This document shows, one piece after another, positions 9,894 to 22,032 of a DNA stretch of 64,000 nt. How positions within the stretch are numbered: the stretch's first letter is position 1; each line of letters begins with the position of its first letter. This DNA comes from Podospora bellae-mahoneyi (Eukaryota > Ascomycota > Sordariomycetes > Sordariales > Podosporaceae): contig NC_085885.1 of NCBI RefSeq assembly GCF_035222275.1, forward strand, positions 3,596,001 through 3,660,000, given 5' to 3'. The notes beneath the pieces were generated by a model. That model worked only from the letters and a program-made list of their open reading frames with translations, made no database searches and was not told the origin of the DNA. The translations under genes were made by a program, and so were the position numbers.

Positions 9894-11037
9894 ATGGCTC
9901 CCCCGCCGCCGGCCGACATGCCTCTTCCCCAGAGGCTGCAAAAACTGGCCTCGACCTTGCAGTGTACGTGTGCATTTCCTCCCGTTGCTGTCGCCTTTTC
10001 GGTATCACCACTACTGCCGGACTGCTGCACGTCGTTGCAAGTTCTCTGCTAACATGTGAATGTGTCGTAGTTGCTTGGTTCGCTGGGTATGTTGAGCTGC
10101 CTTTATCCGATACCGATGCCGATGCTGCCACGCTATGAAATCCAAACATGGAGCTCGGAGCTGGACACCGCAGAGTGAGAAAATGAAGCTAACCCTGGAC
10201 CACAGTCACGCCGTTCTTATCCTCTGCATCACCAGATATGCCTTCTCATGGATACGATTTAACTACTACGGTGGCATGGCCTCGTTCTGCTATCGGTCTG
10301 CCTTCGTTGCCGCGGCTAGCACATACGGCATCGTGGTGTACAAGACATGGCGGGCTCGCCAAAAGACGGGCGCCAAGCAGCCCGGCGGTGCCTTGGGTTA
10401 TCTCTCGGATGAGAACGTGCAATACCTCTGTATGTCTGGTTTCGGAAGGGTGACAAGGTTCTGCTTGCTAACAAAAGTCCTAGTGATGGCCCTCGTCTGG
10501 CTCTTTATGCCCCAGTACCCTCTTGCGCTCCTCCCGTACGGCATCTACTCGATCTTCCACGTCGCCACATACACCCGTGCCAACGTTATCCCAACCATTG
10601 CTCCTCCCCAGAAGCTGGTTCCAGGTGCTGCCGCTTCCCCCAACGGCAAGCCCCAGTATGCGCCCCACCCCATGGCTGATGCCATCGGCAGCTTCGTCAA
10701 GAAGTACTACGATTCCTCTATGTCGGTTGTTGCCAGCCTGGAGATTGCTCTTTGGGCTCGTATCTTCCTGTCTGCCCTCTTCTTCCAGCGCCGTTCGTGG
10801 ATCCTGATCGCTGTTTACACCGCTTTCCTTCGCGCCCGCTACGCTCAGAGCAGCCATGTCAAGAACTCGTTTGCCCAGTTTGAGGCGCGCGTTGACAACC
10901 TGATTGGTGCTCAGGGTACTCCCCCTGGGGCTCGCCAGGCTTGGGATACTGTCAAGGGTGTCGCGAGGCAGTTTCACGGCGCGACTGACGTCAACAAGTA
11001 TGTCAACGGCGCTGCTGCTCCTAAGAAGTCATCTTGA
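9894..11037 (+). CDS. Pom33/Tts1/TMEM33-family ER and nuclear-pore membrane protein
   Basis: Four exons: 9894-9963, 10071-10086, 10206-10429 and 10484-11037, with introns of 107, 119 and 54 nt. Joining them gives TLQFAWFAGHAVLILC across the first two junctions, the conserved opening of this family. Total is about 287 residues with several membrane helices (FAWFAGH, SFCYRSAFVAAASTYG, MALVWLFMPQYPLALLPYG, SLEIALWARIFLSALFF regions). Family members (yeast Pom33, fission-yeast Tts1, animal TMEM33) shape ER tubules and help distribute or assemble nuclear pores. The second exon is only 16 nt, so automatic gene finders may miss it. The C-terminus is soluble and Lys/Ser-ended. Confidence 0.88.
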
Positions 11038-11790
11038 ATAGATCAACACTAAGCTAGAGAGCTAAGCCGCACGACATGACAATGGAACAAACTACGGCGG
11101 CGAGTCATACTCCTTGCGAGAGGGGAAATAGGGAGCATGATCTGGGTACAGAGTGGAGGATGAGAAGCACGGTGAAGCATATGCATCTGCCAGGATGCGG
11201 GAGAGTAGGACAGAGGAAGCAAAGAGCTGGATATGTGGCTGCAGGCTGATCATTGCTTGGAGGGGTAGTGGTGTTTGCGCTTTTACGTCTCATAGGTTAT
11301 GGACTCCCTTTCTTTCTTCTTGGTATTGCGGTTTTGTTTCTGATGAGGAGTTTGGCTGGGGGAAATACGCATGAGACAGGATGGTCAGGATGAGGTTATA
11401 GGTGTTGATTTCTTCTTGCACCTCCTGTGTCACGAGTTCGTTTTTATCTTTAGGGGGCAAGAGTGTGATAGCGGGAATGGCATCCTATGACCGATGAGCG
11501 TGATTGCTTTGATGTGAAGTGGTGTGGAGGGAGCTGATGCCAAGACATGGTCCCTTTGAACTTTGAACCCCACTTGGTACACCAACCATGACGTCGCTGC
11601 GCGCTGGTGGGCGCTGGCAGGCACCGACAAATCAATTGAGTTGAGCTGTAACATCACGCGACAACGCTAGATTTGTATTCGCGACCCTTTTCCCTGTTCT
11701 ATCATCGTTGTATATTTCTACCATTTTGGCACTTCTCCTGATGCCGGCATTATAACACCGCCCAAAATCAACCAACCTCCCGCCACGACA
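11038..11790. other. Intergenic, about 750 bp
   Basis: 3' flank of the Pom33-like gene and promoter of the PTEN-like gene. No additional gene seen. Confidence 0.4.
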
Positions 11791-13717
11791 ATGACCTCCC
11801 TCCTCCGGCAGCTCGTCGCCGGGCCCCGCGTCAAACACCAAGACACGGGGCTGGACCTGTGCTATGTGACCAAGAAGATAATCGCGACGTTTGTTTGCCT
11901 TCCTCCTTCTCTCCCAACACCAACCCTTTGACCGTGTTCTAATGTAGGATGTGTGCGAAATTAGATCAGGACCGAGCCAGACGTACCCCCAGCTAGCCTA
12001 CCGCAACCCCCTTGACCGATTAGTTTCCTTTCTTGACGCCCGCCACGGGAAGGAGTGGATGATTTGGGAGTTTCGGGCCGAGGGGACTGGGTACCCAGAC
12101 GAGGCGGTCTACGGACGGGTGAAGCATTACCCTTGGCCGGATCATCACCCGCCGCCGTTTTGTGTGGTGCCTGTGGTGATAGGCGGGATGAGGATTTGGT
12201 TGAATCCTGCTACGGAAGGGGAGGATTTGGAGGAAGTTATAAAGAAGAGGGTGGTGGTTGTGCACTGCAAGGCTGGCAAGGGGAGGTCAGGGACGATGGC
12301 GTGTAGTTATCTTATTGCGGAGGAGGGTTGGACGGTGGAGGATGCGCTGAGACGGTTTACGGACCGGAGGATGAGGGTTGGGTTTGGGGAGGGGGTGAGT
12401 ATTCCTAGCCAGTTGAGGTGGGTTGGGTATGTGGATCGGTGGGCGAATAGAGGGGGGAAGGTGTATAGGGATGGGCCGGTGGAGATACTGGAGGTGCATG
12501 TTTGGGGGTTGAGGAACGGGGTCAAGGTCGAGGTGGAGGGGTATGTGGAGGAGGGGAAGAAGATTCGGTGTTTTCACACTTTTACGAAGGAGGAGAGGGT
12601 GGTGGTTGAGGGGGGTGCGCCGGGGGGTGGGGGGTTGAAGGATTTTATGTGGGATATGTATGGGGGGGTGAAGCAGGAGGAGGGGGCAGAGGAGGGAGTC
12701 AAGACGGGGGTGGTGGGGGATGGTGATGGGAGGAGTTTGTCGAGGAGTTCGTCCAAGAGGTTGAAGGAGGGGTTGAAGAAGAAGTTATCTGTCAGGAAAA
12801 AGGACACATCAGCGGCATCTTCGACGACCAGTCTTGACAAGTTGGCGACGGGCGCGGCGCAGAAGCAGAAGAGCAAGACGATTGCTCTCCAGCCTGAGGG
12901 GGCTGCTGCAAAGGCGGATGGTGACCAGACCTCACTTCCGGCCAAGACAGAGTCACGGTCACAGTCGACAACCAGTCTACAGAATGCAGGCACCTTCTCG
13001 TTTGCTGATCCGTCAGAACCGGGCGGGCAAGCAGTCATCTTTAAGCCTGCAAAACCGATCCGGATACCAAACAGCGACGTCAACATTTCGGTCGAGCGAA
13101 GAAACAAGGCACCGGGGAGCATTGGGTTAACCATGGTCACGGCTGTCGCCCATGTCTGGTTCAACACATTCTTCGAGGGCAACGGTCCCGAGCAAGGCGG
13201 TAAACCGGACGATAGCGGAGTCTTCACGATTGACTGGGACAAGATGGACGGCATCAAGGGCTCAAGTCAGCGCGGAACAAGAGCTTGCGACAGGATTTCT
13301 GTGGTCTGGAGGACTGCGGCCGTCAGCGATATTGGAGAGGGTGGTGAAGCGCCAGGAGTATTTATTCATGAGCCTGGAGAGGGCAGCCCTGTGCCGGAAA
13401 TGAAGGCAGCTGACTGGAAGGGTGACGGAACGGAGAACCCGACTGCTCAAAAGACACTTGGGTTGCGGGTGGAGGATCCCGAGAGTGCAAGTGTTAGTAA
13501 GGCTAGCAGTGTCAAGAGCCAGGAGTATGCGATTGCACCTTCCAACAACAGTAGTGAGATGGCTAAAGTGGAAGAGGAGGATGAAGACTTGAAGGGGGTC
13601 AAGGTTAGCGGTCCCGCTGGGGAGGAGGTGCTGGATGGGGTTGCGGGTGGAGATGGTGAGCCACCGAAGAAGGAGAAGGCTGATGAGACGGCCAAGAGGG
13701 GGTTCATCATTGAGTGA
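11791..13717 (+). CDS. PTEN-type phosphoinositide 3-phosphatase (Tep1/PtenA-like)
   Basis: Two exons (11791-11888, 11965-13717) around a 76-nt intron; the join restores DLCYVTKKIIATSGPSQTYP. About 616 residues. The N-terminus (LLRQLVAGPRVKHQDTGLDL) matches PTEN. The phosphatase loop is HCKAGKGRSG (Cys near residue 133), the exact PTEN-style lipid-phosphatase signature, preceded by YPWPDHHPPP as the D-loop. A C2-like region follows (EILEVHVWGLRNGVKVEVEG .. FNTFFEG). It carries a long Ser/Lys-rich insert, and the protein ends in an acidic tail. Expected role: dephosphorylation of PtdIns(3,4,5)P3/PtdIns(3,4)P2, linked in fungi to growth, stress response and development. From about 12050 to 12800 the coding strand is G-rich with long GGGG runs. 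Confidence 0.9.
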
Positions 13718-14704
13718 GAGTAAGCTTTGTCTACGGGTTATGCTGCGTATGTCAATATAAGCAAGGCGTTTGGTATGGTTAAACAGTGGTAAGGAATACA
13801 GAACATTGGGTTGTGTAGGCACCTTGATAACACAACCGAGGGTGCCAGGGGTATTCCATGGTTTGCTTTCCGCCCCTCAACAGGGGAGTTGAAACTTGAG
13901 ATGGTCAAAGAACTCTTGGAGGCCTTGACGGATAACCGGTGAACGTTCCGTCGGAAAATGAAATTGGTACTCTTTGCTTTGGCTCGTGGTTCAAGTCCCT
14001 GTGTAAGTTCATGTGGGTTCTCCCAGAACGCCGTGTAACAGAAGGTTTCCAGCCGTCGAACAAAGTTTGCACCATGATGGCCGGTGATTCATCAACGTAG
14101 AGTCAGTGTTTGGTGGGAATTTGCATGATGATGAGTTGAGGACTTCGTAGATCAAGTGTCCGTTTAGATGCGATAGTATCCCCCTGGGGCGTTGGTGATT
14201 CACTTGCTTGATGATTCACTTGCTTGATATGACAGAACAGCTGACGAAAACAGTAGGGTTCACGTGCGGCAAAGGAGCCGGCTATCGATAAGACAGGATG
14301 CTCGGCTTAGTGGAGTACGGATGGCAAGGTACCTGGGGAAGCTCGGGCTGGACCCATCTCCACTGTATCCATTGTTTCTTTCAACTTTTTCTCTTTCGAC
14401 CGCCATGGGCCCTTTACCCTTCCGACACCCGCAGCAGAGCTTATAGACTATTCACTGGCTTCCTGACGACACACTTTCGCTTTTCCTTTTCCCATCACCA
14501 CCAACCTCTCCGTCGTTCAGGTACGTAAGAGCAACCCCGGTCACCGTTGCCCTCTTGGCGCCTGTACATTCTCGCAGCACACTTCGCCCCGCAGCCGATG
14601 TTCCCCGCTAACAGCGCAACCTGCAGACCAAAAAAAAAAAACTTGACGATTTGTTCGGGTCTTGTCTGACGCAGACAGGCCCCTCTTGATTCTTCTTCTT
14701 CATC
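13718..14704. other. Intergenic, about 1 kb, with a 16-bp tandem repeat
   Basis: No gene supported. A perfect tandem duplication of TGATTCACTTGCTTGA lies at 14196-14227. The last 250 bases include pyrimidine-rich DNA and an A-tract upstream of the PRPP synthetase start. Confidence 0.45.
14196..14227 (+). repeat. Two perfect tandem copies of a 16-bp unit
   Basis: TGATTCACTTGCTTGA occurs at 14196-14211 and again at 14212-14227 without mismatch. A small local duplication; no function inferred. Confidence 0.8.
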
Positions 14705-16012
14705 ATGTCGGCAGAAATGGCGAACGAGATCAAGCTGATCAGTGGCCGCAGCCACCCCGAGCTGAGCGACAAGATTGCGAAGCGGTACGAACTCCCCCCC
14801 GGACAGCGGGACAGACAGACAAGAGAGAGAACGAGAACGAGAACACGGACAGAATAGTAGAGCGCGCTTTTGCTGATTCACTTACACAGACTCGGCATTG
14901 AGGTGGCGAGGACCATCTCCCTCAACTACTCCAACCAGGAAACCTCCTTCACTGTCGGCGAGTCGGTCCGCGACGAGGATGTCTTCATTGTGCAGTCCAC
15001 CGCTACCGGCGACGTGAACGAGGGCTTGATGGAGCTGTTGATCATGATCTCGGCCTGCAGAACTGCTAGGTGGGCAACGACATGACCATCACCGAGTGAA
15101 CTGCACGTTTGCTGACCTTGTGGCTTTGCGCGCAGTGCGAGGAGGATAACAGCTGTTATGTAAGAGCTTTCAAACAGATCGCGCCAATTCCCACCATGAC
15201 GGATACGGGCGCTGACTGACCATTGCAGTCCCAACTTTCCCTATGCTCGTCAGGACAAGAAGGACAAGTCCAGAGCTCCCATCAGCGCCAGATTGGTCGC
15301 CAACATGCTCCAGACAGCTGGCGCGAACCGTAAGAGAGCCGCGCTCAATCTCGCGGCGCAATGCTGACAGACACAGACATCGTGACGGTCGACCTCCACG
15401 CTTCTCAGATCCAGGGCTTCTTCAGTGTCCCAGTCGATAACCTCTACGCTGAGCCCTCTTTCCTCCGCTACATCAGGGAAAACTTCAACCCAGAAGACTG
15501 CGTCATTGTGTCACCCGATGCCGGCGGTGCCAAGCGCGCTACCTCGATTGCCGATCACCTCAACACCGCTTTCGCTCTCATCCACAAGGAGCGGCCCAGG
15601 CCAAACGTTGTCGGTCGCATGGTCCTTGTCGGCAACGTTGAGGACAAGGTTGCCATTCTCGTTGACGACATGGCTGATACCTGCGGCACTCTGGTCAAGG
15701 CTGCCGCGGTGCTCAAGGAGAACGGCGCCAAGTCGGTGCTGGCCCTTGTTACCCACGGTATTCTGTCTGGCAATGCCATCGAGACCTTGAACGGAAGCGT
15801 CCTCACCGCCCTGGTGGTCACCAACACTGTGCCACTCGGCGACAAGGTGCAGAGGTGCCCCAAGCTTCGTGTTATCGACATCAGCCCGACCGTTGCCGAG
15901 GCCATCCGTCGTACTCACAATGGTAACTGCCATATCTCTCCGCTCCCTGTGCTCTGTACTGACCTGTGTAGGCGAATCCGTATCGTATCTTTTCACTCAC
16001 GCCCCCGTCTAA
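14705..16012 (+). CDS. Ribose-phosphate pyrophosphokinase (PRPP synthetase)
   Basis: Six exons: 14705-14784, 14890-15069, 15136-15159 (24 nt), 15229-15329, 15377-15922 and 15972-16012. Joined length is 323 residues, normal for the family. The joins restore [35 protein letters not shown] and [15 protein letters not shown]. Core motifs are [14 protein letters not shown] at the N-terminus, [14 protein letters not shown] (ATP and flexible loop), [11 protein letters not shown] (metal site) and [12 protein letters not shown], the PRPP-binding loop. It makes 5-phosphoribosyl 1-diphosphate from ribose 5-phosphate and ATP for purine, pyrimidine, NAD, His and Trp synthesis. Fungi carry several paralogues that work as hetero-complexes; which one this is cannot be told here. 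The two final introns are only 47 and 49 nt. Confidence 0.93.
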
Positions 16013-17308
16013 ATATGCGGGTTGGCGGATAATTCATCATGCATTGGTAGGAGTTTAAAAACTGGTAAACGACATGAAAATGACGAGAGGTGAGGTGTGA
16101 GCGCTGCGTTCTTGATCCGGGCGGTGGACTGCCACGTCTGTTTGTTCTCGTCTGAGAACTCGTGTCTGGGGCAGGCAGTGGGCAAGTGAAAGTCCAGCCA
16201 TCCCGAATACCATTTGAGGGGTATTGCTTTGGCGTTTGGGGAATTTTCGTACCGGGTATAATAGAGACGATATGATTCTCTAAGAAACAAATATATCATG
16301 ATTTTTTGCTGATCTCAGTTTTATCCTCCTTTTGTGAGAATACCGCAATGCCGGTCTGAACAGTGGGTGTCCCAAGTATCACTATCGATGAGGTTTGAAT
16401 ATGCAGTTGGTATTTCTGAGAATAATAGGGGGTCTGTTTGTTTTTAAAATGGGGTCCGCCTCCGCTATTTGAATGCTGTCGGGGTTCACGGGGAAGTAAT
16501 GAGGGGACTAATGGGGGTCTTCTTGTAGGCGGTTGTTTGAAGAAAGGGCTCTGTCTGGTTCTAACTTCGGCGATGTTGGATAATAGAGTTGCAAATGAAC
16601 TATAGGTTGTTGAATATAAATACCGGCCTACAAAACGACAACACAATGCCCCGGAAGCCTCCGTCCCACCGGGATCGCTGATGATCATCGTGGCCTTGGA
16701 TACTACATTCAAACGGCCAGCCCCCTCTTAACAAATCCATGTCGCTGTTTGGTTCCTTTGCTACCACGAAATCTACACTCCCGACCATAGCTGATAAAAA
16801 GGCCCGACATCATACTTTTCGTCCCGGGAGATAACCCTATTGGGCTGATTTTCCGTTAATCTGCACCCACTACGGGAGGTGCCGATGCAGCGGGGGAAAC
16901 GATCGGGGGTGCCGACGCCACGTCTGAGTTGACGACATTTGAATCTGTCGGGTGAGTAAGGCCAACAACTCCTGTAACCTCAACCCTCAAGCACAAGAGA
17001 GGCAGAGCACAGCCTTGCTTGCTCAGCCAGTCTACCTCATCGTTGACCGAGTGGGGAGTTTTGCGTGCCAAGCATCTACAGCTCCGGCGGTGAAACATGA
17101 AACATAGGGAGAGAATGGGAACCGATAAATATCACAGTGTTTGTCTGAGATGGATGTCATCATGTCTTGGGTTACCGGACCGTTCACACCGAGACAAACA
17201 TTGTGGATCCTGTCGGCTTCAAGAATTCATCGCTATATCCATCGAAAAATCACATCAGTTCACAACTTCATATCCTGTCTCGTTTGCAAGCTCCCCATCT
17301 ACCTTGCA
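16013..17308. other. Intergenic, about 1.3 kb
   Basis: 3' flank of the PRPP synthetase gene and upstream region of the NRPS-like gene. No coherent gene is visible on either strand. Confidence 0.4.
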
Positions 17309-20300
17309 ATGTCCTCTCTCACATATGTTGTCGACGAGCTCGCCGCTGAGGTCCCTCACGATACCTGGGTCAAGATCCCATCATCACCGACCAAGATTGA
17401 AGAGATCACATGGCAAAACTTTACCTTCCAGCAGCTCGGCCAAGCGGTAGACAGGCTAGCTCACTGGATTGACGAACACTTGGGTCCGGCTGGCTTGGGC
17501 CGGGACGAGTCCCTTGCCTACACGGGCATCAACGATATTCGATACCCCATAGTCATCCTGGCAGCGTTGAAGACCGGGCACAAGGTTGGTAACACCGTGT
17601 GAGGTTACCGCGACCAACTCTAACAAATAGCAGAGCCTTCTATTATCGCCCAGAAACTCCGTTGAAGGCCACTGCGCTCTCATAACCCCTACCCGCTGCA
17701 CCAAACTTCTTCACAGCCAAGAGCTCTCCGACCAAGCATCTGAAATCGGTCAAAAGTTCGGCCATCTCACCGTCCTCCGCATCCCAGACCTGGAACACCT
17801 TCTCGAGACCACCAACCACCCCACCCCGTACCAGAGCAAATGCAATGATACGACCCCCGACCACGAGACAGTCATGATCCTCCACTCAAGCGGCACCACC
17901 GGCCTCCCCAAGCCCATCCCCCTCAAAGCCGGCGTCCTCACCACCGCCGGCAGACTACTCGCCACCCTCCCCACCCCCGCCGGCCGTCTAAACACCCACG
18001 ACCCGCTCTACACCACCCCCCTCATCCTCTCCATGCCCCCCTTCTTCCACGCCTTTGGCATAAACCTCCTCGTTCGATCCCTCCACTACCGCCGCCCTCT
18101 CGTCCTCCTCCCACCCAGCATCCCCCCAACAGCAGAGCTGATGCTCCACGCAGTGAAAACCACCCGCCCGACAGGCATGGTCTGCACCCCTTCTATTCTG
18201 GAAGATATCTGCAGTTTGCCTCACGGGATTGAGACCCTCAGGGCGTCAGATATCGAGTGTATCTACTCCGGCGGTGCACCACTAGCCAGGTCATGCGGCG
18301 ATGTCATTGGGGAGGAACTCTCCCCTCGTATCACGCTGCTGAACGGGATCGGCACGACCGAGATTTGGAACGCGACCGGGTATGCACCGCTGGACCCGAG
18401 GGATTGGGAGTATTTCGAGTGGAATCCTGCGGCCGGGGTTGTCATGGAGGGGGTTGGTGGAGACAAGAATACTGCCGAGTTGGTGATTAAGCGGTTGGGA
18501 GGGGAGGAGGGGAGGTTCCAGTTTGTGTTTTATAACTTTCCCGAGTTGGAAGAGTGGCGGACGAAGGACTTGTTTGAGCGCCATCCGCTGAAAGAAAATT
18601 TGTGGAGGTATGTGGGACGGGTGGATGATGTTATTGTGCTGAGTAATGGGGAGAAGCTGAATCCGGTGACGTTTGAGAAGATGGTGGAGGGGCATTCGAT
18701 CGTGAAAGGGGCGGTGATGGTGGGGAGTGGGCGGTTCCAGACGGGACTGATTGTGGAGGTGCATGATGTGAGTTTGGGGGTGAAGGAGGTGGTTGAGAGG
18801 ATTTGGGAGAGGGTTGAGGAGGCGAATGAGCAGTACCCGGCTCATGCGAGGGTGTGGAAGTCGATGGTGAGGGTCGCGCGACAAGACAAGCCGTTTGAGA
18901 GGACGCCGAAGGGGACGGTGATGAGGAGGAATACGTATGTGGCTTATCAGGCCGAGATTGAAGAAATGTATGCCAGTGCGATGGTTATCAATGGGGTTGC
19001 AGCTGAGGGTGTGTTGGACGAGACCATGATCTTGGCTCAAATTCGGGATGCGGTCAACAGCGTGATCAAGCGACGCGGAGACGTTACAGACGACACTAAC
19101 CTGTTCGCCCTTGGCTTCGACTCCCTTCAAGTCCTTCAGCTCATCCTCACCCTCAAAAGCACCGTCCAATCCAGCCTGCAAGGCAAATTCGCGCTCCGTC
19201 TGGTCTACGAGAACCCCAGCATCAGCCAACTTCACCGCGCTCTCTGCTCTGCACCAGCCACCGCCACCACCAACACGTCAAGAGCAGACAAATTCGACGC
19301 GCTCATCAAAGAATACACCCCCTCCCTCCGCCTCCCCCGTCCTTCCCACACCGAACCCAAAGGCTTCAAAGTCATCCTCACCGGCACAACCGGCACCCTC
19401 GGCTCCTCCCTGCTCTCCTCCCTCCTGGCCAACCCAACCATAACCCACATCTATTGCCTCAACCGCTCCAAACCCATCTCCCCCAACACCTCCCAAGTTA
19501 CATACCTCCAAACCGACCTCCTCCACCCTACCCTCGGCCTCTCATCCAAAACCTACAACACCCTCAAACACCCGCAACTGCTAATCCACTCCGCCTGGCC
19601 CGTTAACTTCAACCTCCCCTTCGACTCCTTCCTCCCTTCCATCTCCGGCACAGCCAATCTCATGGCCCTCAACCCAGCAAAATTCGTCTTCATCTCCTCC
19701 ATCGCCACCGCCATGGCGGGGACCTCACCTGTCCCGGAAAACTTCACCCAAGACCATAACCTCCCCTTGTCAACAGGGTACGCCGAGTCCAAACACCTCG
19801 CCTCCTGTGTCCTGGCCACCTCCCCCATCCCGAGCACAATTCTGAGGGTAGGGCAGCTTGCTGGGAGGGCAGATGGTGTAGGGAGACAGTGGAATAAACA
19901 CGAGTGGGTTCCTAGCTTGTTGCAAACATCCCTCAACATGGGGATGATCCCGTCCACCTTGGGGGGGAACCAAAAATCAGTGGATTGGATACCCGTTGAT
20001 CTTGCCGCTGAGGCGATTGTGGAGCTGGGGTTGGGGGGCAGTGGGGAGGGGAGGGAGTGTTACAATGTTGTCAACCCCTCCTGTGCTGATTGGGAGGGGA
20101 CGATGATTGGCGCCGTGCAGGAGTATGCAGGCAAGACTGAGAGGGGTGAGCTAAAGGTGGTGGGGGTAGCAGAGTGGTTGGATGCTTTGGGGGAAAAGAA
20201 CGACGCAGAACGGTACCCGGCCTTGAAGCTGAAGGAGTTCTTTGAGGAGTGGAGAGACGAGAGACAGGGTCCGGTCATCTTTCAGACAGACAAGGCCGAA

Positions 20301-20381
20301 AAGACAAGCCAGACGATGGGGAAGATGGCAGCTGTGACCGGGGAGATGATGAGTCGGTGGCTGGACGCTTGGGCTTTTTGA
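17309..20381 (+). CDS. NRPS-like carboxylate reductase (A-T-R architecture)
   Basis: Two exons (17309-17584, 17634-20381) with a 49-nt intron; about 1007 residues. The adenylation domain shows VMILHSSGTTGLPKPIPL (A3 core), LLNGIGTTEIWNAT (A5), YVGRVDDVIVLSNGEKLNP (A7/A8) and RTPKGTVMRRNTY with the A10 lysine. A carrier domain follows with NLFALGFDSLQVLQLIL, where the Ser accepts phosphopantetheine. The C-terminal thioester-reductase domain has VILTGTTGTLGSSLL (NADPH-binding GxxGxxG) and STGYAESKHLAS (YxxxK catalytic pair). There is no condensation domain. Such enzymes activate a carboxylic acid with ATP, load it on the carrier and release an aldehyde or alcohol using NADPH. The acid is unknown; the downstream gene PSF2 is housekeeping, so no obvious pathway cluster surrounds it. 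Confidence 0.9.
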
Positions 20382-20458
20382 CACGATAGGGTGTTAGACC
20401 GTAGACATGGACAGGAATAGACCATCCCTCGCGCAACTCATGCCTTCCATTCGGGTAT

Positions 20459-21321
20459 TTAGATCCCCATATCATCATCACTATCCCCATCCCCACCGTA
20501 ACCACCCCTGCCCCCATCTCCCCCACCCAGATCCATCTCTTCCTCTTTTTCTCGTCTCGCCGTCTCTACCGCACCACCAATCTTCCTCACCCCATCCACA
20601 ACCCCCAAGACAAACCCCCTATTCTCTGCCAACTCCATCGCTCCCACGCCACGCAAACTAACCACACCCCCTTGTCCTTCCGCCCCCAGCGTCTCCGCCG
20701 AATCTCTCATCTTCGCCGCCCTGACCTCCACCAAATCCCGTAACAACCCCCTAATCTCACTGGTATTCCCCCCCAAATCATCGCTCGCGTGCGTTATAAG
20801 CACCTCGGCAACCTCCAACCAGTGGTACGGCAAATACCCCGCCGGCGCGGCGCTGGTACAATTACTCCGAAACGGCGGGCTCAATATTACTTCGCTGCTG
20901 TCACCCCCACCTATCCTCCCCGCATAACCAGGTTGTGACTGTCTCGCTCGTGAAGCGGTAGGCATTGGCTCCGAGAAAGCGTGAGGGTGCACTTTCGTCT
21001 CTCGGTGGACAATGTCGGCTAGGGAGGCGGGGTGCAGCCATGGTGGGGGGACGATGTTGGCGCGGCGCTGCTTTTTGAGGAGGAGGGCTAGCCAGAGGGG
21101 GAGGTCGGCTCGGTGGGGTGGGCGGAGGGGGGGGGTTTTGCCCTGTGGTGGACGAGATGTTAGACCAGGCGGGGAAAAGGGAGAGGTGGTGGCGGTGGGA
21201 AACATACCGACAGCAGATCGATGCTTTCTAATCGTTGTCTAGGAACCACTGTGACGAGCTCCATTTCGGCGACAAAGGCGACCTCGGAATGGGTAAGGCC
21301 TAATGGTAGAGGAAGAGCCAT
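20459..21321 (-). CDS. PSF2: GINS complex subunit Psf2 (DNA replication)
   Basis: Two exons (21321-21208, 21142-20459) with a 65-nt intron; 265 residues. The first exon gives [20 protein letters not shown], the typical Psf2 N-terminus. Exon 2 continues with [20 protein letters not shown] and [14 protein letters not shown], the most conserved block of the family. A helix-rich middle ([14 protein letters not shown] .. [18 protein letters not shown]) follows. The C-terminal tail is Gly/Asp-rich and longer than in yeast Psf2. GINS joins Cdc45 and Mcm2-7 in the CMG helicase at replication forks. The gene is tail-to-tail with the NRPS-like gene, stop codons only 77 bp apart. Confidence 0.92.
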
Positions 21322-22032
21322 TGTGAATGGTTGATGGGGGGCGGGAGTTGCTGGTGGGTATCGTGGAATTCGGAAAGTACTGTGGTATATAGCGTCACCT
21401 CTTCATGTCGTATTTTGGTTTGTTATATGATTTTAGTCGCAATCCGAGAGCTCTGGCGGTTGGGAATTAACTGAACTGCCATCGAAAGTCGGCGTGTCGC
21501 GTAAAGTGAAAACGCGGGGCACTGACGTCGCCTGGGGCCCACAAGGCTGGACCGCCAAGCCACTAGGAAAAAGGGGTTTATAGGGGGTACCCTAACCCTG
21601 AATCAGGTTGTTTCCTTGCTTGTGATCTTGATCCAACCCCTATGATCTATCTGAGCTATGACACTTGCATACTGCCGCAAAGAACCTTGTACTTCCGCCA
21701 ATACAACAAGATCCCACACTTCGGACAAAGATCTGTCCCCTTGTCACCCGTAGGAAAACAAGCTTTCGGATATATTGGCTTGGTCAGCCGCGAAAAAATG
21801 GCAATATACAAGGTCGATTACGGAACAAAACTGTCCAAAAAACATCTATGGTATCAAAATGTATCTACAACCAATCCCTCACACATGACACGTTGCGTCT
21901 AGGGTAATTATCCTCAGTGGTGACGGGGCTGCAGCATAGGGCTCCCGTCTGACATGAGCAGGGCGGTAAGAATCTTCCCCCAATGTCGTCACAAAAATAT
22001 CTTCTTTCGGCTGATTGGGTAAGCAAACCGCT
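21322..22032. other. Intergenic, about 0.7 kb
   Basis: Promoter side of PSF2 and 3' flank of the Zn2Cys6 gene. No other gene seen. Confidence 0.4.

Noticed and set aside
12574-13257. 227-codon minus-strand open frame
   Set aside because: Antisense to the PTEN-like gene, no recognisable motif.
13975-14010. GTTCAAGTCC resembling a Pol III B-box
   Set aside because: No matching A-box or cloverleaf upstream.
18291-19235. 314-codon minus-strand open frame
   Set aside because: Antisense to the NRPS-like gene; His/Pro/Leu composition typical of a shadow frame.
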